The position numbers were made by a program, and so were the translations under genes. From assembly GCA_005885165.1 (NCBI GenBank), contig VAXR01000133.1, positions 1 to 6,086 of the forward strand: a stretch of 6,086 nucleotides of DNA. Direction: 5' to 3'. Below, piece by piece: positions 1-5,742 of this stretch (the first letter of the stretch is position 1; each line of letters opens with the position of its first letter). This DNA is from Actinomycetota bacterium. Lineage in GTDB: Bacteria > Actinomycetota > Thermoleophilia > Solirubrobacterales > Thermoleophilaceae. The notes below the pieces were generated by a model, which was given only the letters and a program-made list of their open reading frames with translations, was not told the DNA's origin and did not search any database.

Positions 1-339
1 CTGATCATCCTGCCGATCCTCAACATCTACCGGAAGTACTACGGGCTGCGGACGGCGGCGGTGATCGCGGCGACCTTCTACGCCGCCATGGTCGCAGCCG
101 GCCTGCTCGTCGACGTGCTCTTCAAGGCGGTCGGGCTCGCGCGCACGGTCCGCGACGCGAAGGTCGTGGAGGCCGGCGTGCACTGGAACTACACGACCGT
201 GCTGAACATCGTGTTCCTCGCGCTCGCGGCCCTGCTCGTCTACCGCTTCGTCCGCGGGGGCGGGCTGCCGATGCTCCGCGCGATGAGCAAGCCGATGGAG
301 GGACACGACCACCACCACGCGATGGCGCACGGCCCGTAG
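1..339 (+). CDS. Permease, DUF318/ArsP-like family, C-terminal fragment (5' end outside window)
   Basis: The frame is open from base 1, so this is the last 112 residues of a longer membrane protein; the GTG at 61 is internal. The stretch LPILNIYRKYYG (visible residues 4-15) is the conserved cytoplasmic motif I associate with the C-terminal half of DUF318 permeases (PF03773, related to the ArsP organoarsenical exporter). Two hydrophobic helices follow, at about residues 21-41 and 65-84, separated by a loop that contains VVEAGVHWNYTT. The family consists of inner-membrane permeases; the substrate is not known here and arsenic transport should not be assumed. The tail is rich in His and Met (H102, H104-H106, H110; M95, M99, M108), suggesting metal contact. 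It converges tail-to-tail with the minus-strand operon, so it is not co-transcribed with it. Family call fairly sure; function unsure. Confidence 0.82.
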   Translation: MIILPILNIYRKYYGLRTAAVIAATFYAAMVAAGLLVDVLFKAVGLARTVRDAKVVEAGVHWNYTTVLNIVFLALAALLVYRFVRGGGLPMLRAMSKPMEGHDHHHAMAHGP

Positions 340-387
340 CCGGCGAAGGCGGGTCCCCCATCGCTACCGCGCTCACCTAGGACCCAA

Positions 388-430
388 CTGTCCTGACTTG
401 ACCACAGTATGTGTGGCTAACTCAGGACAG
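388..430. terminator. 43-base dyad / stem-loop between convergent genes (possible bidirectional terminator)
   Basis: CTGTCCTGA at 388-396 pairs perfectly with TCAGGACAG at 422-430, and CCACA at 402-406 with TGTGG at 412-416. Both arm pairs share the same centre at 409. As RNA the 19-base arms form 17 pairs (one G-U) with two single mismatches and a 5-base loop, GUAUG. It lies 49 bases after the permease stop and about 160 bases after the NHL gene stop, where a bidirectional terminator would sit. There is no T tract on either side, so classical intrinsic termination is not shown; a protein-binding dyad is the alternative. Confidence 0.55.
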
Positions 431-530
431 CTCCTCGGGCGACTACGCACTACGGACCTTCGTCTTCGGCGGGGGCGAACGCAACGTGACAGAACCGCGA
501 CGAGGGTGACGGGACCGTAACTTCGACCCT

Positions 531-557
531 GCTTCATCGCCCTCCGGAGGCGGAAGC
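531..557 (-). terminator. Hairpin downstream of the NHL gene (candidate terminator)
   Basis: On the plus strand GCTTC (531-535) pairs with GAAGC (553-557) and CGCC (538-541, after a 2-base AT bulge) pairs with GGCG (549-552), leaving a 7-base loop. Read on the minus strand the hairpin begins 33 bases after the NHL gene stop. There is no downstream T run. High GC makes chance hairpins common, so this is a modest call. Confidence 0.35.
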
Positions 558-589
558 GCTGCCCAAGCGTATGTGCGGGAAGCCCCGGC

Positions 590-1798
590 CTAGATCACGC
601 GGAACTTCAGGCGCCGCTTCTTCGACTTCAGGCCATTCGCCTTGGCGACGATCGTGGCACGGTACTTCCCGGCCGCCAGCGTCTTGCCGTGAACCTTCTT
701 GAACGACTGCGCGTTGGCGCCCGCGTGGCCCTGCTGTGCGGGCAGGCTTCCCACACCGGCGATCTTGATCCGCACGGTCGCGTCCTCGTTCAGCCGATAC
801 TGGAAGGTCGCCTTCTGTCCCGCGGGAACCTTCTTGGGAGAGATCTTGAACCCCTTGACGTCGGGCCGGCAGGGCGGGAGCGGAGCCTTCGGGTTGCCGT
901 ACTCGCGCACGCGCCCGACGTCGAGGTCGATCACGTAGACGTTGCCGGCGCAGTCGAGCGAGAGCTCGGCGGGATTGTCGAGCTTGCCGGGCTCGGCGGT
1001 CCCGAAGGCCCGCACGAAGCTACCGTCCGGGCGCAGCTCGATCGCGCGCTCGTGGCCGTTGTCGGTCACGAAGATCTCACCGGTGCGCGAGACCGCGATG
1101 CCGTTCGGGCCCATCACGGCAGCCTGGCCGCTGTTCGCCAGCGAGCGGACGAAGACGCCGGCGCCGGTGAACTCCTCGACCCGTGCGCCGCTGTAGTCGC
1201 CCGCGTAGACGTGGCCGTCCGGGCCCGCGCCCAGGCCGGTGACGATGCTGTTGAACTGGCCGTCGCCGGAACCGGGGCCGCCGAAGCTGGCGAGAGGTGA
1301 GCCGTTCGCGGTGAAATGGCGGATAAAGCTCCCATCGGCGACGTACACGTCGCCGCCCGGCGCGACGGCCAGGTCCGTGGGGGTGCCCGTGAACGTGCCG
1401 AACGCGCGGATGAAGGCGCGGTTCGGATCGAATTCCTGGACCCGCGCGTTGCTGCTGTCGGCGACGTAGATGTCGCCTGCGCCGTTCACGCCCAGCCCGT
1501 AGGGGCCGTTGAACTTCCCGTTCCCCGAGCCGGCGCTGCCGAACAGCAGGCGGAAGGCGCCCGTCGGGCGGAACTCCTGGATGCGGTTGTTCCCGTTGTC
1601 TGAAACGAGGAGGTCGCCCGACGACCGCGCGAAGCCGATGCTGCGCGGCGCGTTCAGCTGGCCCGGGCCCGACTGCATTCCGTTGCCGGACCCGAACGAC
1701 CGGATGTAGCGGAACGCGGCGGGCGAGGCCGGTGCCGTGCCCGCGCCGAATGCGAGCGCGAGGACGGCGGTCAGCGCGGCGGCGCGAAGCCTCCGCAC
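590..1798 (-). CDS. Secreted NHL-repeat six-bladed beta-propeller protein with C-terminal beta domain
   Basis: 402 residues, GTG start at 1796-1798. A Sec-type signal peptide is clear: MRRLRAAAL, a hydrophobic core to about residue 18, then cleavage near APA-SPA (22-27). Six NHL repeats follow at about 44-83, 94-134, 137-173, 180-218, 225-266 and 271-301. They show the recurrent pattern G-x-F/L-x-x-P ... G-x-hydrophobic-Y/F-V-x-D ... RVQEF ... FG, as in VSDNGNNRIQEF and VADSSNARVQEF. The strand at 28-37 (AFRYIRSFGS) probably closes the last blade. Residues 309-402 form a separate domain (FKISPKKVPAGQ..., ending in a basic KSKKRRLKFRVI) that I recognise from secreted Thermoleophilia proteins. 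NHL propellers usually bind proteins, glycans or nucleic acids; some are lyases or hydrolases, but no catalytic set is visible. It is last in the operon, 70 bases after the preceding gene, with no clear Shine-Dalgarno sequence. Specific function unknown. Confidence 0.9.
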   Translation of the reverse strand: MRRLRAAALTAVLALAFGAGTAPASPAAFRYIRSFGSGNGMQSGPGQLNAPRSIGFARSSGDLLVSDNGNNRIQEFRPTGAFRLLFGSAGSGNGKFNGPYGLGVNGAGDIYVADSSNARVQEFDPNRAFIRAFGTFTGTPTDLAVAPGGDVYVADGSFIRHFTANGSPLASFGGPGSGDGQFNSIVTGLGAGPDGHVYAGDYSGARVEEFTGAGVFVRSLANSGQAAVMGPNGIAVSRTGEIFVTDNGHERAIELRPDGSFVRAFGTAEPGKLDNPAELSLDCAGNVYVIDLDVGRVREYGNPKAPLPPCRPDVKGFKISPKKVPAGQKATFQYRLNEDATVRIKIAGVGSLPAQQGHAGANAQSFKKVHGKTLAAGKYRATIVAKANGLKSKKRRLKFRVI

Positions 1799-1825
1799 AG
1801 CGGGTGTGGTGCCGCTCGAGTCCAG

Positions 1826-1852
1826 AGGCCCAAGCCTAATGCCTGCGGGCCT
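1826..1852 (-). terminator. Small inverted repeat between the PQQ-type gene and the NHL gene
   Basis: AGGCCC at 1826-1831 and GGGCCT at 1847-1852 are exact inverted repeats with a 15-base loop, starting 16 bases after the stop codon of the upstream gene on the minus strand. It could be a weak or partial terminator that lowers expression of the NHL gene, or a chance GC-rich repeat. The 70-base gap shows no convincing -35/-10 pair, so no promoter is claimed. Confidence 0.25.
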
Positions 1853-1868
1853 TCGCGGAGCGGGATCC

Positions 1869-3905
1869 TCAGCGCACGATCAGCGTGCCGCGCATGCCGG
1901 GGTGCACGCTGCAGAAGAAGTCGTACGACCCGGCAGGAACGTGGTCGACGCCCTGCACCGGCGCGGACTCGCCGAGGCCGACCAGCTTGCTGTGGAAGAG
2001 CGGCCCTCCGTTCGGGCTCTTCTTCGTGGAGTTCACGTCATGCTGGACGGTGTCGAGGTTCAGGAACGACACCTTGCCATGCTGCTGCGACACGACGACC
2101 GGCGTCGCGTAGCTCGTTGACGCCGCCCCCGGACCGGCGACGATGCTGGGGCTGATCGCCGACGGCTGGCCGCCGCCGCCTCCACCGCCTCCACCGCCAC
2201 CGCTCCCGGCGCCGTTGCCGGCGAGCTGGGTGACGGTGCGGCTCACGTCGTTCGGCGCGTCGTAGACGCTGCCCGGCCGGTACGCGACGACGAAGCCGTT
2301 GGCGAGGCCGAGCACGCCGACCGCGGCGTAGACGGTGTTGCGCGCCACGCTCACGCCCGCCCACGAGAGCGACTCGGGACCGCTCGTGCCGAGTATGAGC
2401 GGCCGCTTCGTGAGGAGCATCCCGTCGCGCGCGTCGAACGCGTCGAGGAACCCGCTGAAGTCGACCGAGTAGAGGACGCCGTTCGCGAGCGTGACGGGCG
2501 GACCCCAGTGCACGCCGTCTCCGATCGGCCCGAACCAGCGGTAGCCGCCTCCCTTCGCCGAAACCGACCACACATACCCCGGGACCGTGATCGGGCCGTA
2601 GACGGCCTGGCCGTCGTTCGCGGTCGAGCCCAGGATCCCTCCGACCGAGCTGGGCGGCCCGACGAGCGAGGTCCAGACCGGCTTCATGGTCCTGGCGTCG
2701 ATCACGTGGTAGATGCCCGACTTCTGGCCGTCGCCGACGAGCAGCCGGCCGCCAGCCCCCCGGAAGAGGTTCGGCGACGCGCCGAAGTCCTGGTCTACCT
2801 GGGCGCACGATCCGGCGCCCTGCGGGTAGTACGGCGGCGGGTTTCCGGGGAGGTCGGCGCAGGGCAGCTTGCTCTCCTGCGGGAAGTACGTGTCGACGGT
2901 CCCCTTGTAGGAGCCGATGATCCGGCCGAAGCGGCGGCTCCGCCGGTTGACGTCGAACCTAAGGATCGCGTCGGTGTGCTTGTGCTCGGCCTGCGGCTTG
3001 AACGGGTTGCCGGCGCCCACGAACGCCCACCTGTCGCGGGTGTCGATGGCGGGCGTCGACCAGATCCCGCCGCCCGCGTACTTGTCGTTCGGCCGGTTCG
3101 GCGGGTGGATCGTCCACGTCTTCTTCAGCACGCGGCCGTTGTTCGCGTCGAGGAAGTTCATCGACCCCTGGAACGCCTGGCGCTCGTTGTCCGGACCGAG
3201 CTCGGCGGCCCCGCCGGACACCCCCGCCAGCAGCACGCCGTCGAAGACCACCGGGCTGCCGTAGACGTCGGCGCCCGCCTGACGATCGATCGGCTTGGTG
3301 GCGAACGCGATCTTGCCTGTGGCCTGGTCGAGCGCGACCACGTAGGGGCCGATGCAGGGATCGCCCTTCGGGCAGTTCTCGAACTTCCCGGTGCGCGAGA
3401 CCTCCACGTAGACGGTGCCCACGCGGCGCACGCGAACCCGCGTCTTCTTCTTACCGTGCCTTCCCTTGACGCGCTTCTTCACCCGTACCGCGCGCTGTGC
3501 TACGCCGGCCGAGCTGTTCACGTTGCCCCCGTACGGCACCTTCCTCTTCCATACGAGCTTGCCCGTGTCGGCGTTCACGGCGAAGACCCAGCCGCGTGTG
3601 CTTCCCAGGTACATGCACCCGTCCGCGATCACCGGCGTCCCGGTGAAGTCGCCCTCCGCGCCGACCTCCTTCGTCGAGAAGGTCCACGCGGGCGCCAGCG
3701 TGGGAACGTCGCCCGCGGAGATGACGTTCTCGTCGGGCTGCGTCCGCGTGTTCGAGTAGTCGTGCCCGTAGCTCCGCCAGTCGCCGCCCGTCCCGCCGGC
3801 GCTGGCGCATCCGGGCAGCCTGCTCGCGGCGCCCGCCGGGGCGGCCGTCACCCCCGCTGCGGCGAGCAGGGCACCGGCTGCGGCCGCTACCGCCCGCAGC
3901 CGCAC
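1869..3905 (-). CDS. Secreted PQQ-type beta-propeller (quinoprotein dehydrogenase-like) fused to a C-terminal cupredoxin
   Basis: 678 residues, GTG start at 3903-3905 preceded by GAGAGG at 9 bases. Residues 1-27 form a signal peptide ending in APAGAAS. Residues 42-545 are a PQQ-type propeller: the entry segment DWRSYGHDYSNTRTQPDE (42-59) resembles quinoprotein alcohol and polyvinyl-alcohol dehydrogenases. Blade repeats of the form A-x-D-x-x-T-G-x-x-x-W occur near 107-120, 188-203, 250-264, 399-412 and 487-501. Likely disulfide candidates are C178/C184 and C349/C367. There is no CxxCH, so no heme c, and no vicinal Cys pair. A strongly basic insert spans 138-161. Eleven glycines (569-579) link to a cupredoxin (about 598-678) whose type-1 copper ligands are H622 (VQHDV) and C665, H668, M671 (FFCSVHPGMRG). 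Inferred role: extracytoplasmic oxidation with electron transfer to copper. PQQ binding is not proven; a non-enzymatic BamB-like propeller is the alternative. Confidence 0.9.
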   Translation of the reverse strand: MRLRAVAAAAGALLAAAGVTAAPAGAASRLPGCASAGGTGGDWRSYGHDYSNTRTQPDENVISAGDVPTLAPAWTFSTKEVGAEGDFTGTPVIADGCMYLGSTRGWVFAVNADTGKLVWKRKVPYGGNVNSSAGVAQRAVRVKKRVKGRHGKKKTRVRVRRVGTVYVEVSRTGKFENCPKGDPCIGPYVVALDQATGKIAFATKPIDRQAGADVYGSPVVFDGVLLAGVSGGAAELGPDNERQAFQGSMNFLDANNGRVLKKTWTIHPPNRPNDKYAGGGIWSTPAIDTRDRWAFVGAGNPFKPQAEHKHTDAILRFDVNRRSRRFGRIIGSYKGTVDTYFPQESKLPCADLPGNPPPYYPQGAGSCAQVDQDFGASPNLFRGAGGRLLVGDGQKSGIYHVIDARTMKPVWTSLVGPPSSVGGILGSTANDGQAVYGPITVPGYVWSVSAKGGGYRWFGPIGDGVHWGPPVTLANGVLYSVDFSGFLDAFDARDGMLLTKRPLILGTSGPESLSWAGVSVARNTVYAAVGVLGLANGFVVAYRPGSVYDAPNDVSRTVTQLAGNGAGSGGGGGGGGGGGQPSAISPSIVAGPGAASTSYATPVVVSQQHGKVSFLNLDTVQHDVNSTKKSPNGGPLFHSKLVGLGESAPVQGVDHVPAGSYDFFCSVHPGMRGTLIVR

Positions 3906-3914
3906 TCGGGCGCA

Positions 3915-3920
3915 CCTCTC
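3915..3920 (-). promoter_or_regulatory. Ribosome binding site of the PQQ-type/cupredoxin gene, overlapping the upstream stop codon
   Basis: On the minus strand GAGAGG lies 9 bases before the GTG at 3903-3905 and overlaps the TGA stop (3919-3921) of the amidohydrolase gene. This fixes the start choice and suggests translational coupling of the two genes. Confidence 0.7.
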
Positions 3921-5715
3921 ATGGCGACCAGGGACTGTCGGTGAGGCTCTTCAGGACCTCGCGCCGGGTGCGCGGCCCGGGGATCTGGTTGGTGCGGAGC
4001 GGCGCGGCCTCTCTGGCGCCGCCGGCCGGGCTGTCGAGGTAGCCGTTGTCGCGCAGGTGCTGCACCGCGTCGCAGTGGATCTCGTGGACCCGCTTGTCGG
4101 GATCGAAGTTGTACGCGCGCGCCGCGTTGCGGCCGAAGATCGCGTTGCGGATGGTGCGCGACGGGTGCGGCGCCTTCCGCGTCGGGTTCTCCACGTCGCC
4201 CTCGAGCCCGTGCGGCAGGTGGTAGAGCTCCTTGCCGCGCTGGGTGAACTGGAAGCGCCGCAGGGCGATGATCTCCTTCTGGGGCGAGCCGTACCAGAGG
4301 CTGTCGGTGCCCCAGGCGATGCGCTTGGGGCCGACGTAGGTGATCAGCTTGCCGAGCAGGTGCGCGGCCTGGTCGGGATCGTCCATCACGCTGCGCCACA
4401 CGGAACCGAGCTCGGCCCAGACGTTCGGCACGTTCCCGAAGTGATGCCCCTTCTTGCGGAAGTGGTGCGCGTCGTAGTGGTTCTCCCGCAGGCTCTTGAT
4501 CAGGCCGTCGACGGTGTTGGTGTCCGAGCGCGCCTTGGCGTCGCCGCGGTAGGGCGCCTGATGGTCGCCGATGTCGTAGCCCGAGTGGTAGACGAGGAAC
4601 CGTATGTCGCGATTCGCCTTGGCCGCCGGCCCGATGTCGCGCGGCGTGGCCGCGCGCTGGTCGAAGCCCGGCAGCGCGAAGCCCTTGTGCGTCGCGATCA
4701 CCGGCGGGATCTGCGGGAACTTCCTGCTCACGTTCCGCACCTGGTGGATGAACTCCATCCCGACGTCCGAGTCGAGGAACCAGCCGCTCGCGTACGGGAC
4801 GTCCCCCCACGCGCAGTAGGTCTTCCAGCCGCGCAGCTTGTCGTGGTAGAGGTGGGCCCGCTCCATCATCAGGTCGAGCTCCTCGTCGAGGTAGAGCGGA
4901 CGCGGGTGAGGCCCGGGGTTGATCGTTCCGGTGGAGCCGCGGTTCGGCATCACGAACGCGTGCATCACCGTACGGCGCGACTTGGCCAGGCGGTTGGTGG
5001 TCTCGATGGTCTTGACCGCTTCCTTGATCGGCAGCGGGTTGTTCGTGTCCGGCGAGGTGGGGACGACCGAGAGGACGGCCGAAGTGGTAGCCGAGTCGAG
5101 GAAGACCTCCTTGAGGTAGTGGAAGCGCCCGAGGTTCTCGATCGGGTCGATCTCGCCCGCGCCGCCGCCGCGCAGCTTGCCGCCCGGCCCGATACCGGGT
5201 TTGTCGCCCAAGGCGGGCGAGGCCTGCGGCCAGACGGCCGCAAAAAACGCCTCGATTGCGGGATTCGTGACGCGCCACATCCCGTGCGGGTCCACGTGGT
5301 GCGACTGGACGTCGAAGATGAACTCTCCCGGCAGGTTCCTGATGGTTTCGAGGCCCCGCCCGGCCGCGTACTCGAGGTCGCACGCCGCGGTGGTCCTCGG
5401 GGACGCGCCCGCGATCGAGCCGTAGTGGCCGAAGAGGCCGGGCCGGATCACGTCGATCGCCCAGAAGCCGATCGCCATCGCGGCGCTCGTCCGGACGAAC
5501 TGGGCGCGCGACATCCTGAACTTGCGGCGCCACCGTTCCGTCTCCTCGTTCGCCAACCGCATGATCCCGATCTGCTCCCTGCTCGGGGGCGGCGGGCAGT
5601 ACTCCTCGTTCGACGCCGGGAGGATGTCGACCGGCAGGTCCTCGGACATCTCACGCCACGAGTGCCGTTTCGGGGATGAGACGACCGACGGGCCAGAACG
5701 CTTCCAATTGATCAC
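3919..5715 (-). CDS. Amidohydrolase-2 family metal-dependent hydrolase/decarboxylase with signal-anchor-like N-terminus
   Basis: 598 residues, GTG start at 5713-5715 supported by GAGG 7 bases upstream; the ATG at residue 23 has no such site. Residues 130-540 fit a TIM-barrel amidohydrolase (PF04909): FDVQSHHVDPHG (134-145) at the first-strand metal site, ATHKGF (341-346), VYHSGYDIG (375-383) with likely ligand H377, IAWGTDSLWYG (467-476) with the conserved Asp D471, and the C-terminal helix motif IFGRNAARAYNFD (526-538). The first His of the usual DxHxH motif is Gln (Q137). A His cluster at 413-425 precedes the NVWAELG strand. Residues 61-99 hold a basic stretch (RWRRKFRMSRAQFVRTS) and a hydrophobic segment, like a degenerate Tat signal, after a 60-residue polar arm. 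The family includes ACMSD-type decarboxylases and C-C or ester hydrolases; the substrate is unknown. It lies between two cupredoxin-encoding genes, with gaps of 27 and 13 bases. Confidence 0.9.
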   Translation of the reverse strand: MINWKRSGPSVVSSPKRHSWREMSEDLPVDILPASNEEYCPPPPSREQIGIMRLANEETERWRRKFRMSRAQFVRTSAAMAIGFWAIDVIRPGLFGHYGSIAGASPRTTAACDLEYAAGRGLETIRNLPGEFIFDVQSHHVDPHGMWRVTNPAIEAFFAAVWPQASPALGDKPGIGPGGKLRGGGAGEIDPIENLGRFHYLKEVFLDSATTSAVLSVVPTSPDTNNPLPIKEAVKTIETTNRLAKSRRTVMHAFVMPNRGSTGTINPGPHPRPLYLDEELDLMMERAHLYHDKLRGWKTYCAWGDVPYASGWFLDSDVGMEFIHQVRNVSRKFPQIPPVIATHKGFALPGFDQRAATPRDIGPAAKANRDIRFLVYHSGYDIGDHQAPYRGDAKARSDTNTVDGLIKSLRENHYDAHHFRKKGHHFGNVPNVWAELGSVWRSVMDDPDQAAHLLGKLITYVGPKRIAWGTDSLWYGSPQKEIIALRRFQFTQRGKELYHLPHGLEGDVENPTRKAPHPSRTIRNAIFGRNAARAYNFDPDKRVHEIHCDAVQHLRDNGYLDSPAGGAREAAPLRTNQIPGPRTRREVLKSLTDSPWSP

Positions 5716-5719
5716 GGCG

Positions 5720-5726
5720 TCACCTC
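5720..5726 (-). promoter_or_regulatory. Ribosome binding site of the amidohydrolase gene
   Basis: On the minus strand GAGGTGA ends 4 bases before the GTG at 5713-5715, with 7 bases between GAGG and the start. It lies in the 27-base gap after the cupredoxin stop, and decides for this start over internal ATG codons. Confidence 0.7.
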
Positions 5727-5742
5727 GTATTGCCTGAAACTG

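Noticed and set aside
61..63. GTG as the start of the permease
   Set aside because: The frame is open upstream to base 1 and encodes the conserved LPILNIYRKYYG segment, so the GTG is internal.
340..589. A small gene, tRNA, CRISPR array or mobile element in the convergent spacer
   Set aside because: No open frame with a family signature, no cloverleaf and no regularly spaced repeats were seen; only the two stem-loops stand out.
1869..3905. Quinohemoprotein (heme c) assignment for the propeller protein
   Set aside because: No CxxCH motif exists in the 678 residues; the C-terminal redox module is a cupredoxin.
3920..3922. ATG overlapping the amidohydrolase stop (ATGA) as start of the next gene
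   Set aside because: It is out of frame with the PQQ-type protein, whose signal peptide begins at the GTG at 3903-3905 with a well-placed GAGAGG.
2508..3944. A 478-codon plus-strand open frame opposite the PQQ-type gene
   Set aside because: Its composition is a GC artefact without motifs, while the opposite strand encodes a clear signal peptide, propeller repeats and a copper site.
3887..5533. A second long minus-strand frame (548 codons) overlapping the amidohydrolase
   Set aside because: It is an Arg/Pro/Gly-rich shifted reading of the same DNA; the amidohydrolase frame carries the family motifs.
4057..5679. A 540-codon open frame on the plus strand opposite the amidohydrolase
   Set aside because: It is rich in Arg, Val, Ala and Asp with no recognisable domain, and mirrors the codon bias of the real gene. 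Long antisense frames are expected in DNA this rich in G+C.
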